A DNA stretch of 64,000 bases from CAHJXF01 sp038225855 (lineage in GTDB: Bacteria > Pseudomonadota > Gammaproteobacteria > Burkholderiales > Burkholderiaceae_D). The notes under the pieces were generated by a model. The model was given only the letters and a program-made list of their open reading frames with translations. It searched no databases and had not been told where the DNA came from. Positions 27,051-36,851 of the stretch are shown here, in pieces; the first letter of the stretch is position 1; each line of letters starts with the position of its first letter. The stretch covers positions 1 to 64,000 of the forward strand of contig JBBRQU010000016.1 in NCBI GenBank assembly GCA_038225855.1, written 5' to 3'. Made by a program: the position numbers and the translations under genes.

Positions 27051-28037
27051 ATGCGGCATCAAGACATTCTCGTCATCGGCGGCAGCGGCTTCATCGGCGG
27101 ACACGTGGTCGCGGCGCTCGCCGCCGATGGACGCCGCGTGACGGTCCCCTCGCGTCGGCGCGAAACAGGCAAGCGACTGATCCTCCTGCCGACCGTCGAT
27201 GTCGTCGAGGCCGACGTGTCCGACGAGGCGACCCTGAAGAAGCTGGTCGCCGGCAAGGATGCGGTCATCGATCTCGTCGGCATCCTGCATGGCGATGCCA
27301 AGGCGTTCGAGGCCGCGCATGTCGACCTGCCCCGAAAGATCGTGGCGGCCTGCCTTGCCGCGCGCGTGCCCCGCCTGTTGCACATCAGCGCGCTCGGCGC
27401 CGCGACCGATGGGCCGTCGATGTATCTGCGCTCGAAGGGTGCGGGCGAAGCGGTGGTCGAGGATGCGGGCGCGCTCGCGGGGCCGGACCGCGCGCCGCTT
27501 GCGGCGACCATCTTCCGGCCCTCGGTCGTGTTCGGTCCCGACGATCGCTTCATGAATCTGTTCGCGACCATGCAACGCTGGCTGCCGATCGTGCCGCTCG
27601 CACGCGCGAAGACCTTGTTCCAGCCGGTCTCGGTGCGCGACGTGGCCGCGGCGTTCGCGGTCGCGCTCGACGACGACGAATCGTTTGCGCGGACCTATGA
27701 ACTCACCGGCCCGCGCGTCTACACGCTGCTCGAGTTGGTGCAGATCGCGGGCGCCTGTCGCCGAGGGGGCAACGGTCGTGCGCGACCGGTGCTGCGATTG
27801 CCCGGCGCGTTCGGGCGCCTGCAAGCCGCGTTCCTCGAATTCGCGCCCGGACCGACGCTGATGTCGCGCGACAATTTCGACTCGATGCGTATCGAGAATA
27901 TCGCCACCGGTCGCTACCCCGGCCTTTCGGAACTGGGGGTCACGCCCACGCCGCTCGAGCCCGAAGCCGCGGCCTACCTGGGCGGCAAGGGTCGCCGCTC
28001 GCATCTCGACCATCTGCGCCATTGGGCGCATGACTAA
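27051..28037 (+). CDS. Complex I NDUFA9-like NAD(P)-binding protein (atypical SDR)
   Basis: 328 residues. The Rossmann motif GGSGFIGGHV is at residues 10-19 and FRPSVVFGPDDRFMN is diagnostic of the NDUFA9-type atypical SDRs. Mitochondrial homologues are complex I accessory subunits; in bacteria these proteins are usually away from nuo genes and their role is unclear, with quinone or lipid metabolism suggested. The active-site Tyr/Lys appears as YLRSKGAGE. It ends two bases before the GST gene. Confidence 0.85.
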   Translation: MRHQDILVIGGSGFIGGHVVAALAADGRRVTVPSRRRETGKRLILLPTVDVVEADVSDEATLKKLVAGKDAVIDLVGILHGDAKAFEAAHVDLPRKIVAACLAARVPRLLHISALGAATDGPSMYLRSKGAGEAVVEDAGALAGPDRAPLAATIFRPSVVFGPDDRFMNLFATMQRWLPIVPLARAKTLFQPVSVRDVAAAFAVALDDDESFARTYELTGPRVYTLLELVQIAGACRRGGNGRARPVLRLPGAFGRLQAAFLEFAPGPTLMSRDNFDSMRIENIATGRYPGLSELGVTPTPLEPEAAAYLGGKGRRSHLDHLRHWAHD

Positions 28038-28039
28038 AC

Positions 28040-28711
28040 ATGCTCAAGCTCGTCATCGGCAACAAGAATTATTCGTCGTGGTCGCTGCGCTCGTGGCTGT
28101 TGCTCACCGAGGCCGGCATCCCGTTCGAAGAAGTTCGACTGTCGTTGTTCACGCCCGAGTTCGCGCAAGCGATCGCTGGCTATACACCGGCCAGGCGCGT
28201 GCCCGTGTTGATCGACAGCGCGGCCTTGCCCGACGGCTTCGCAGTCTGGGACACACTGGCGATTGCCGAGTACGTCGCCGAGCGCTTCCCCGAGAAGCGG
28301 CTATGGCCCGATGATGCAGCCGATCGCGCACGCGCCCGCTCGATCTGCGCCGAGATGCATGCGGGCTTCTCGAAGCTGCGTCAGGCGATGCCGATGAACA
28401 TCGCCGCCGACCTCACCGGATATGGATGGAGCGTAGGCGTGCAGGACGACATCGACAGGCTCGTTGCGATGTGGCGCGAGTTGCTCGATCGCCATCGCGG
28501 GCCGCTGCTGTTCGGTCGCTTCACGATTGCCGATGCTTTTTTTGCGCCGGTGGTTTCTCGCCTGAAGACCTATGCGGTCGCGTTGCCCGAAGACATCGCG
28601 ACCTATCGCGATGCCGTGCTCGCGTTGAAGGGCATGAAGGCATGGACGGCGGCCGCGCAGAGCGAGAGCGAATTCCTCGCGGACGACGAACCCTATCGTC
28701 GACGGGCGTGA
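28040..28711 (+). CDS. Glutathione S-transferase family protein
   Basis: 223 residues. The N-terminal thioredoxin-like domain starts MLKLVIGNKNYSSWSLRSW, with a serine-rich SSWS site like zeta/YfcF-type GSTs, the cis-proline region is ARRVPVLID, and an all-helical C-terminal domain follows. It conjugates or isomerises electrophiles with glutathione; substrate unknown. Starts two bases after the NDUFA9-like stop, so the pair is probably one transcript. Confidence 0.88.
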   Translation: MLKLVIGNKNYSSWSLRSWLLLTEAGIPFEEVRLSLFTPEFAQAIAGYTPARRVPVLIDSAALPDGFAVWDTLAIAEYVAERFPEKRLWPDDAADRARARSICAEMHAGFSKLRQAMPMNIAADLTGYGWSVGVQDDIDRLVAMWRELLDRHRGPLLFGRFTIADAFFAPVVSRLKTYAVALPEDIATYRDAVLALKGMKAWTAAAQSESEFLADDEPYRRRA

Positions 28712-28780
28712 CGCAGGCTTGCGTGCTCACATCGCGAGCGTCGTACCTGCGCCCAACGTGAAGCCCGCATCGAAGACCGG

Positions 28781-29899
28781 ATGAAGACCTACGTCGTCGG
28801 CGGTGCGGTCCGCGACAAACTGCTCGGACAGCCGGTCAGCGATCGCGATCACGTGGTCGTCGGTGCGAGCGTGGACGACATGCTGGTTGCGGGATTCAAA
28901 CCCGTGGGCCGCGACTTCCCGGTGTTCCTGCATCCGACCACGCACGAGGAATACGCGCTCGCTCGCATCGAGCGAAAAGTCGCGCCGGGCTATGCGGGCT
29001 TCGTTTTCCATGCCGAGCCGACGGTCACGCTCGCAGACGATCTCGCGCGGCGCGACCTGACCATCAATGCGATCGCCGAAGACGAGGCGACCCACAGCCT
29101 GATCGATCCCTTCGACGGGCAACGCGATCTCGAGCGTCGCATCTTTCGGCACGTCGGTCCGGCCTTCGTCGAAGATCCGGTTCGCATCCTTCGTCTCGCG
29201 CGCTTTGCCGCGCGCTTCGCGGACTTTTCGATTGCCGATGAGACCCTTCTGCTGATGCGCGACATGGTCGCTCGCGGTGAAGTCGATGCGCTCGTGCCCG
29301 AACGTGTCTGGCAGGAAATGTCGCGCGGGCTGATGGAGCAAAAGCCATCACGCCTGTTCGAGGTCTTGCGCGATGCGCACGCGCTGGTTCGCCTATTGCC
29401 CGAGATCGATGCGCTGTTCGAAAAGCCCGGCGATGCATCGGCTTTCACTACCCCGCTCGCGGCGATCGATCGCGCCGCCGTGATGGACGCGGCGCTGGCG
29501 GTTCGTTTTGCCGCGCTCGTGCATGCGGTCGATGATGGGGGCATCGCGGCTCTTTGCGCGCGACTTGCTGTCCCGGTTGCATCTCGCGACCTCGCGCTTT
29601 TATTCGCGCGCGAGATCACGACGCTGGCCAACGCGTCGCTCGACCCCGAACGACAGGTGCGATTGTTCGAACGATGCGACGCCTTTCGAAGACCGGCGCG
29701 TTTCGAAGAACTGTTGCTGACGTTGCGCGCAGTGACCGGTGACGACGCGGCCAGGATGCAGATCGCGCCGGCGTTGGCGCGCAATCTCGCGCGCGTGCGG
29801 GCGGTCGATGCAGGGGCGATAGCGCATCGCGAAGCAGGCGATCCCTCGCGTATCGCAAGCGCGCTGCATAGGGCTCGCGTCACCGCGTTGCAAGGGTAA
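28781..29899 (+). CDS. cca: CCA-adding enzyme (tRNA nucleotidyltransferase) with eroded HD domain
   Basis: 372 residues, against about 412 in the E. coli enzyme. It builds or repairs the 3' CCA end of tRNAs. The head domain is intact: GGAVRDKLLG, catalytic Asp21 and Asp23 (SDRDHVVVG), RRDLTINAIA and the DPVRILRLARFAARF neck. The C-terminal HD phosphohydrolase region is degenerate: the HD pair reads His248-Ala249, the following Lys/His-Gly-His segment is missing, and the later His-Asp is gone. Nucleotidyl transfer should work; the extra phosphatase and phosphodiesterase activities of the gamma-proteobacterial type should not. Confidence 0.92.
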   Translation: MKTYVVGGAVRDKLLGQPVSDRDHVVVGASVDDMLVAGFKPVGRDFPVFLHPTTHEEYALARIERKVAPGYAGFVFHAEPTVTLADDLARRDLTINAIAEDEATHSLIDPFDGQRDLERRIFRHVGPAFVEDPVRILRLARFAARFADFSIADETLLLMRDMVARGEVDALVPERVWQEMSRGLMEQKPSRLFEVLRDAHALVRLLPEIDALFEKPGDASAFTTPLAAIDRAAVMDAALAVRFAALVHAVDDGGIAALCARLAVPVASRDLALLFAREITTLANASLDPERQVRLFERCDAFRRPARFEELLLTLRAVTGDDAARMQIAPALARNLARVRAVDAGAIAHREAGDPSRIASALHRARVTALQG

Positions 29900-29946
29900 G
29901 GCCGCGAACCGATGTCTCGTCGGTGGATGACCGCAGGAATTTTTTG

Positions 29947-31647
29947 ATGCGACGGTCGGTCGTGGCAACTATGCCCTCCTATCGTGTGACGCGTCGCGAC
30001 CTGCGCCTGGCTTCCGGGCTGGTGCTGTTCCTCTACGTCGGAGTTCATCTCACCGATCACGCGCTCGGACTGGTTTCGGTCGACGTCGCGGAGACCGGTC
30101 TTCGCTTCGCGGTCGCTCTCTGGCATAGCCTGCCCGGCACGGTGCTGCTCTACGGCGCGGCTGCGATTCATATCGGGCTTGCGTTCGTGGCGCTCTATGA
30201 GCGACGCACACTGCGCATGCCCGCGGTGCAGGCCCTGCGCATTGCGCTGGGATTGTGGATGCCGGTGCTGTTGATCGGCCACTTCGTCGGAACGCGCTTC
30301 GCGTTCGAGCGTTACGGTTTGCATGCGGACTACACGCGAGTCGTCTGGAATCTCTGGACCAACGACTCGCAATGGCGACAGCTCGCGTTGCTCGCGCCGG
30401 GTTGGCTGCATGGTTGCCTGGGCGTGAACTTCGCCTTCGGCACGCGCCCCCGCTATCGGCGCATACGACCGCTCCTGTTCGCTATCGCGCTGCTGCTGCC
30501 GGTCCTGTCAGCGTTGGGCTTTATCACGATGGGACGCGAACTCGTACAGATCAACGCAAATCAGGTGGGCCTCGACACCCGTACGCAGCCGTTCGATCCT
30601 GCGCACGGAATGATGCTCGAACATTTTCGCGAGGTCTTGCTCGGCGTGTATTTCGGCGCAATCGGCTCGACTCTTCTTGCGCGTGAGCTGCGCTCCTGGA
30701 TCGAGAGAAGGCGGCATGCCCTTATCGAGATCAGCTACCCGCGGCGCGTAGCGAGCGTGCCGCGAGGCTGGAGCGTGCTCGAAGCCAGTCGCAGCTACGG
30801 CATCGCGCATCTGTCGATGTGTGGCGGGCGGGCGCGTTGCTCCACCTGTCGCGTCCGCGTGATCGAAGGCGCTGTGCATTGCCCGCCTCCCGAACAGGAT
30901 GAGCGACGCACGCTGGCCCGCATTCACGCAAGCGCCGATGTGAGGCTTGCGTGCCAGCTACGGCCACAGGGAGCGATCTCGGTCGTGCCGCTGCTTTCGA
31001 CCCAAGGCGAACCGTGGTTGAAACTCGCTCGCGAGGCGTCGGAGCCGGTCCGCGAAGCGAACGTCGCGGTGCTGTTTGTCGATCTGCATCGCTGGACGGG
31101 AGCGACGCATCGCCGGCTGCCGCCTCATGACACGATTCATGCGCTCGACCTTTACCTCGAAGTGGTGGGCGACGCGATCGTCGAGGCGGGCGGCGTCCAG
31201 AGCCGTATCGCGGGCGAGAGCACGCTGGCGATTTTCGGTCTGGACAGCGACATCGAATCGGCTTCCAGACAAGCGCTCGGCGCGGCCGCACAGATCGAGC
31301 GCGGCATCGTTACCCTGAACGCGCGGCTACTGCGCGAGCTCGGCTTCACGGCCGACGTGTCGCTATGCATTCATGCGGGACCCGCGGTCGTCGGCAACGC
31401 AGGTCATCGTGAAGTGCGGACCTTGACGGCGGTGGGCGATGCCATCGATGTCGCCCAGCGCCTGCGCGAGTTCACGCGAGTCGGCGGTGCGCGGTTCGTG
31501 ATTTCGCGCCATGCGATCGCAAGCGCGGGCGTGCCCGCCGACTCGTTTTCGTGGCACCCCATCGCGCCTGAAAATCATCAAGCCGCGCTCGATGTTTACG
31601 CTGCGGCCTCGTCGGACAAGGTCGCGAGCCGTGTGCGCACAGGCTAG
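29947..31647 (+). CDS. Membrane protein with [2Fe-2S] ferredoxin and class III nucleotide cyclase domains
   Basis: 566 residues from the ATG at 29947 (AGGA 9 bases before it). Layout: about five or six membrane segments with several His (residues 20-245, for example YVGVHLTDHALG), a ferredoxin domain with Cys292, Cys298, Cys301 and Cys336 (CGGRARCSTC), then a class III adenylate/guanylate cyclase domain (about 370-530). In the cyclase, the first metal Asp is kept (Asp379, LFVDLH). The second reads Glu424 in AGESTLAIFG, the substrate Lys position is Arg420, and the transition-state Asn is Asp501 (GDAIDVAQR), while Arg505 is kept. Likely a redox-responsive cyclase or a degenerate sensor. Its end overlaps the convergent methyltransferase gene by 4 bases. 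Confidence 0.88.
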   Translation: MRRSVVATMPSYRVTRRDLRLASGLVLFLYVGVHLTDHALGLVSVDVAETGLRFAVALWHSLPGTVLLYGAAAIHIGLAFVALYERRTLRMPAVQALRIALGLWMPVLLIGHFVGTRFAFERYGLHADYTRVVWNLWTNDSQWRQLALLAPGWLHGCLGVNFAFGTRPRYRRIRPLLFAIALLLPVLSALGFITMGRELVQINANQVGLDTRTQPFDPAHGMMLEHFREVLLGVYFGAIGSTLLARELRSWIERRRHALIEISYPRRVASVPRGWSVLEASRSYGIAHLSMCGGRARCSTCRVRVIEGAVHCPPPEQDERRTLARIHASADVRLACQLRPQGAISVVPLLSTQGEPWLKLAREASEPVREANVAVLFVDLHRWTGATHRRLPPHDTIHALDLYLEVVGDAIVEAGGVQSRIAGESTLAIFGLDSDIESASRQALGAAAQIERGIVTLNARLLRELGFTADVSLCIHAGPAVVGNAGHREVRTLTAVGDAIDVAQRLREFTRVGGARFVISRHAIASAGVPADSFSWHPIAPENHQAALDVYAAASSDKVASRVRTG

Positions 31648-32834
31648 AGCGATCCGCTTCTGTCGCTTGAGCCGAAGCCGGTGGCGGGACGCTGCGAACG
31701 AGCGATCGCGATGACTTTGAAGAGTTCGCCCATCTCGGCTTCGGAAAGCAGCTTCTGCAGCGCCGCTGCCTGCGGAGCCCATCGCTTCACATCGTCGGGC
31801 GCCGCGTCGATTAGCTGAAGAATTCCGCAATCGAGAAGGAACGACCCGAGGCTCGTATAGCCGACGACGGTGCTGCCCGCCTCGCGCGCCGCACGCGCGA
31901 CGGCGCTGAAGTCGACGTGCGCGGTGACATCCTGAAGACCCACGCGCGCGAGCACATCGGGCGTCGATCGATGACGATAGTGCGCCATGAGCGTGCCGCT
32001 CGATCGCTGCGCATGAAAGTACTCACTCGCGGGAAAGCCGTAGTCGATCAGGAGCATCGTCGATCGCTCGCTCATGCGGGCAACGAGCGTACGAACGAAT
32101 GCGGATGCGGTTCGATGGACCTCGGTCGTGTAGCCGACAGTGCGCGCATCGGCATCGGGCACTGCGCTGCCAATCGCGTCGCAGAGGGCTTCTGACGCAG
32201 GTCTGTCCCGATACGACAACGTCCCGTGACGATCGACGACGATGCCTCGTTCGAGCCATCCGGCGCTTCCACGCACGACGCAGTCCACCGCCATCGCATC
32301 CAGCACTTCGTTGCCGATGATCACGCCATCGATCGCCTCGGGCAGCGCATCGAGCCAGCGTACGCGGGCGGCGAGATGCGGCGCGCGCCGCGCGATCGAC
32401 GCGGCCTGACGATCGCGCAGGTCGGCCGACACGTCGAGCATCTCGTAACGCAAAGGCAATACGCCCAGCGCTTCGAGCTCGAGCAGAAGATCGGCCGCGA
32501 GCTTGCCGCTGCCGCCTCCCAACTCGAGGATCGACCCCGTCGTGTTCGTCAGAATTTCGGCCACCGGGCGTGCCAGGGCGCGCGCGAACAGCGGTGTGAG
32601 TTCGGGCGCGGTCGTGAAGTCACTGCCATCGCGCGGGTCGCCGCCGAGCTTCGCCGCGCCGGCGCTGTAATAGCCCAGGCCGGGCGCGTAGAGCGCCAGC
32701 TCCATGAAGCGCGCGAATGGAATCCAGCCGCCTTGCGATTCGATCTCCTCGCAGATGAGCGCGTGAAGCCGCGCGCTGACGGCTGCGGCTTCGGGTGAGG
32801 GTTCAGGCAGCCGCGTGTGATCGGGCGAGTTCAT
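31644..32834 (-). CDS. SAM-dependent methyltransferase, NDUFAF7/MidA family
   Basis: 396 residues from the ATG at 32834. Conserved blocks FMELALYAPGLGYYS, DFTTAPELTPLFARALA, and the SAM-binding LELGGGSGKLAADLL mark the family. Mitochondrial NDUFAF7 methylates a complex I arginine; the bacterial substrate is unknown. An NDUFA9-like gene lies only 4 kb away, but no nuo genes are in the window. Convergent with the cyclase fusion gene. Confidence 0.9.
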   Translation of the reverse strand: MNSPDHTRLPEPSPEAAAVSARLHALICEEIESQGGWIPFARFMELALYAPGLGYYSAGAAKLGGDPRDGSDFTTAPELTPLFARALARPVAEILTNTTGSILELGGGSGKLAADLLLELEALGVLPLRYEMLDVSADLRDRQAASIARRAPHLAARVRWLDALPEAIDGVIIGNEVLDAMAVDCVVRGSAGWLERGIVVDRHGTLSYRDRPASEALCDAIGSAVPDADARTVGYTTEVHRTASAFVRTLVARMSERSTMLLIDYGFPASEYFHAQRSSGTLMAHYRHRSTPDVLARVGLQDVTAHVDFSAVARAAREAGSTVVGYTSLGSFLLDCGILQLIDAAPDDVKRWAPQAAALQKLLSEAEMGELFKVIAIARSQRPATGFGSSDRSGSL

Positions 32835-32927
32835 CGGCGCATTCCAGGTCGGGGCGCGATGATCGCTTAAACTCGCGCTGCCCGAAAATGCGGGTGGTGT
32901 CTCCGACCGATCAACAAGCGGCCTGCC

Positions 32928-33725
32928 ATGACTTCTCTTTCGAGCGCGCAAGCCCAAGCGTCATCCGGCGGCGGCCGCACCGCGCTCGTCACCGGCGGCG
33001 CGAAGCGCATCGGCGCGACGATCGCATTGGCGCTGGCCGAGCGCGGATGGGACATCGCGATCCACTACTCGACCTCGGCCGACGAGGCGATCAAGACGGT
33101 GGCCGCGATCGAGCGTCTCGGTCGCCGCGCGATCGCGCTGGATGCCGATCTCTGCGATGAGGGCGCGAGCCGCGGCCTGATCGCGCGCGTTGCGGCTGCG
33201 CTCTCGCGGCCGACCTGCCTCGTCAACAATGCGGCGCTGTTCGAGGCCGACGACGCGGCCACGATGGCCTACGCGACACTCGAAGCGCACATGCGGGTCA
33301 ACCTCGCAGCGCCTCTCATACTCGCGCAAGCAATGCATCGCGCGCTCACCGCGAGGCAGCGCGGCGTCGTCATCAACCTGCTCGACCAGAAGCTCTTCAA
33401 TCCCAATCCCGACTACCTGTCGTACACGCTGTCGAAGGCCGCGCTGCAGAGCGCGACCACGCTGCTCGCACAGGCCCTCGCCCCCAGGCTGCGGGTGGTC
33501 GGCATCGCGCCGGGAATCACGCTGCCCTCGGGTGGCCAGAGTCGCAAGGCATTCGACAGGGCGCATGCGAAGACGCCGCTGGGGCGATCGAGCACTCCGG
33601 CCGACCTCGCCGCTGCGGTCTGCTTCGCGGTCGAGTCGCCTGCTATCACGGGGACGACGTTGATCGTCGATGGCGGCCAGCACCTCTTGCCGACCGAGCG
33701 CGACATCATGTTCGTGACCCGCTGA
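32928..33725 (+). CDS. SDR, probable pteridine/dihydromonapterin reductase-like
   Basis: 265 residues. The cofactor motif TGGAKRIGATIA resembles the TGxxKRLG form of pteridine reductases (PTR1, FolM) rather than the common TGxxxGIG. Other SDR blocks are VNNAALF and YTLSKAALQ. The next gene, 24 bases on, is folB, which supports a role in reduced pterin or folate supply. Fatty-acid or other ketoacyl reduction cannot be excluded. Confidence 0.82.
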   Translation: MTSLSSAQAQASSGGGRTALVTGGAKRIGATIALALAERGWDIAIHYSTSADEAIKTVAAIERLGRRAIALDADLCDEGASRGLIARVAAALSRPTCLVNNAALFEADDAATMAYATLEAHMRVNLAAPLILAQAMHRALTARQRGVVINLLDQKLFNPNPDYLSYTLSKAALQSATTLLAQALAPRLRVVGIAPGITLPSGGQSRKAFDRAHAKTPLGRSSTPADLAAAVCFAVESPAITGTTLIVDGGQHLLPTERDIMFVTR

Positions 33726-33749
33726 AGAAACGGATTGAAAGCTATCGCC

Positions 33750-34142
33750 ATGCTCAGTTCTCTCTCCCACCCGCAACTGTCCGACTGCCGACGCATCTTT
33801 TTGCGCAACTTCGAACTGCAGGCCAACATCGGCATCCACGAACACGAGAAGAACGGCACGCAACGCATCGTCGTCAACGTCGACCTGTTCGTGCCGCTCG
33901 AAGCGACGACGCCACGCATGGACAAGATCGCCGAAGTCGTCGACTACGCTTTCATTCATGCGGCGGTCTGCGAGCGCATCGCGGCCGGGCACATCAATCT
34001 TCAGGAGACCCTGTGCGACGATATCGCCCACACACTGCTCGCGCACCCGCTGGTGCGCGCGGTGCGCGTCTCGACCGAGAAGCCCGACGTCTATCCTGAG
34101 TGCGATGCGGTCGGGGTCGAGGTATTTCACTTCAAGCGATGA
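33750..34142 (+). CDS. folB: Dihydroneopterin aldolase
   Basis: 130 residues from the ATG at 33750 (a TTG at 33735 is less likely). FolB makes 6-hydroxymethyl-dihydropterin in folate synthesis. Family features are RIFLRNFELQANIGIHEHEK, with the conserved Glu of the IGIHEHE block, then VVDYAFIHAAV and QETLCDDIA. It follows the pteridine-reductase-like SDR and precedes ttcA on the same strand. Confidence 0.88.
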   Translation: MLSSLSHPQLSDCRRIFLRNFELQANIGIHEHEKNGTQRIVVNVDLFVPLEATTPRMDKIAEVVDYAFIHAAVCERIAAGHINLQETLCDDIAHTLLAHPLVRAVRVSTEKPDVYPECDAVGVEVFHFKR

Positions 34143-34170
34143 ACGCACCGTCGCGTGAGCGGAGGACAGC

Positions 34171-35094
<924 letters not shown>

Positions 35095-35103
35095 ACGCGT
35101 GGC

Positions 35104-36648
35104 TCAGACGCTTTGCTGAAACGCGGTGATCGCCCGGTACTGCTCTTCGAGCTGTCGGGGCAGCGCGACAAAGATCGGCATCAGGCGTTGGTAGACCGCG
35201 ACGCACGCCGGGTCCGGTGCGTGGCGATAGGTCGCGCCGACCAGCCTGGTCACGTCTTCGAGCGCCTTCAATTCACCGAGCCCGTAGAGCCCGAGCATCG
35301 CGGCGCCGAAGCACGAACTCTCGATGCTCTCGGGAACCACCACGTCGCGATCGAACACATCGGCCAGCATCTGCCGCCACATCGGCGAGCGCGCGAAACC
35401 TCCGGTCGCCTTGATGACATGGGTGCGACCGATGATGGCTTCGAGCGCAGGCAGGATGGTAAAGAGATTCATCACCACGCCTTCGAGCACCGCGCGAATC
35501 ATGTGCTCCTTCCTGTGATGCATCGCGAGCCCGAAGAACGAACCGCGCAGATCGGGGTTCCACAGCGGCGCGCGCTCGCCTGCGAGATAGGGATGAAACA
35601 GGAGGCCGCCCGCGCCGGCTGGAACGCGCTCGGCGATATGCGTGAGCACGTCGTAGGGATCGATGCCCAGACGCTTCGCGGTCTCGGTTTCCGCGACCGC
35701 AAATTCGTCTCGCACCCAGCGCAACACGATGCCGCCATTGTTGACCGGACCGCCGACGACCCAATGCTTCTCGGTCAATGCGTAGCAGAAGGTGCGGCCT
35801 GCCGGATCGGTCTGCGGCGCATCGACCACGGTGCGCATCGCGCCGCTGGTGCCGATCGTCAATGCGACCGAGCCGCGGTCGATGGCGCCCACGCCGAGGT
35901 TCGACAGTACGCCGTCGTTGGCGCCGACGATGATGGGCGTGTCGACGGCGAGGCCGAGCGCATGCGCCTGTCGTGCATCGACGAGCTTCATGCGATGCGT
36001 GGTCGGCACGAGCGTCGAGAGCTTTGTCGCAGCGATGCCCGCCAACTCCAACGCACCTTCATCCCAATCGAGCGCTTCGAGATTGAAGAGGCCGGTCGCC
36101 GATGCGATCGAATGATCGACGACGTACTCGCCGCACAGCCGTCGCAGCACGTACTCCTTGATGCCGATGAAGCGGCGCGCGCGCTTCCACACCTGCGGCC
36201 GTTCGTGCCGCAACCACAACAGCTTGATCAGCGGGGACATCGGATGGATGGGCGTGCCGGTGCGGCGATAGATCGCGAGGCCATCGTGATCGCGTTTGAC
36301 GCGCAAGGCCCACGGCGCGGCGCGATTGTCGGCCCAGGTGATGCTCGCGGTCAGCGGATCGTCGTGCTCGCCGACCGCGATCAGGCTGTGCATCGCCGCG
36401 CTGAACGCCACGCATGCGACGTCGTGTCCTGCGATGTGCGCCGCACGGACCGCGCCGTGAATCGACGCGATGACCGCCGCATGAATCTGGTCGGGATCCT
36501 GTTCGGCCGCACCGGGAACCGGCATGGCCAGCGGATATTCGACCGCATGCTCGGCCAGCGTCTGGCCGCGACGCTTGCCGTCCGCCGCGAACACCACCGC
36601 CTTGGTGCTGGTCGTGCCGATATCGACGCCGATCACGCAACGAGTCAT
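35104..36648 (-). CDS. gntK: FGGY-type gluconokinase
   Basis: 514 residues, FGGY carbohydrate kinase size. The N-terminal ATPase motif is GVDIGTTSTKAVVF, and FSAAMHSLI plus ITWADNRA match the gluconate-kinase branch; GTSGAMR and ATGGFARSPMWRQ are the second-domain phosphate and adenosine motifs. It phosphorylates gluconate to 6-phosphogluconate for the Entner-Doudoroff or pentose phosphate routes. The gene upstream on the same strand appears to be the remnant of a gluconate permease, so uptake may depend on another transporter. Confidence 0.88.
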   Translation of the reverse strand: MTRCVIGVDIGTTSTKAVVFAADGKRRGQTLAEHAVEYPLAMPVPGAAEQDPDQIHAAVIASIHGAVRAAHIAGHDVACVAFSAAMHSLIAVGEHDDPLTASITWADNRAAPWALRVKRDHDGLAIYRRTGTPIHPMSPLIKLLWLRHERPQVWKRARRFIGIKEYVLRRLCGEYVVDHSIASATGLFNLEALDWDEGALELAGIAATKLSTLVPTTHRMKLVDARQAHALGLAVDTPIIVGANDGVLSNLGVGAIDRGSVALTIGTSGAMRTVVDAPQTDPAGRTFCYALTEKHWVVGGPVNNGGIVLRWVRDEFAVAETETAKRLGIDPYDVLTHIAERVPAGAGGLLFHPYLAGERAPLWNPDLRGSFFGLAMHHRKEHMIRAVLEGVVMNLFTILPALEAIIGRTHVIKATGGFARSPMWRQMLADVFDRDVVVPESIESSCFGAAMLGLYGLGELKALEDVTRLVGATYRHAPDPACVAVYQRLMPIFVALPRQLEEQYRAITAFQQSV

Positions 36649-36676
36649 CGCAAAGTCCCCGCGATACGTCGCTCGA

Positions 36677-36817
36677 TCACACGACGAGCGACAACAGCAT
36701 GATCAACGCGATGGCGAGCAGCACCGGAATCTTCTCGTTGAGGGTGATGTCGGCCAAGGTCCTGGCGCGCATCAACGCGACCGGCAGGAGAATCGTGAAG
36801 AGCGTCTGCTCATGCAT
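36677..36817 (-). pseudogene. Probable remnant of a GntP-family gluconate permease
   Basis: A 46-codon reading frame directly upstream of gntK, starting MHEQTLFTILLPVALM and continuing into two hydrophobic segments. The block LFTILLPVALMxARTLAD resembles an internal membrane region of GntP gluconate:H+ symporters, which are normally about 450 residues. The rest of the permease is absent: the homology stops abruptly and the yhhQ gene ends 34 bases away. I read this as an internal deletion fossil beside its partner kinase. An independent small membrane protein is the alternative. Confidence 0.45.
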
Positions 36818-36851
36818 CCCATTGCAGAAGCACGCACTGCGCCTTGGCCGA

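Noticed and set aside
28990..30411. Long minus-strand frame across cca and the cyclase fusion gene
   Set aside because: It is antisense to two genes with clear motifs and is low-complexity Ser/Arg/Ala.
35113..36702. 529-codon plus-strand frame opposite gluconokinase
   Set aside because: Arg/Asp/His-rich antisense shadow without motifs; the minus-strand FGGY kinase is complete.
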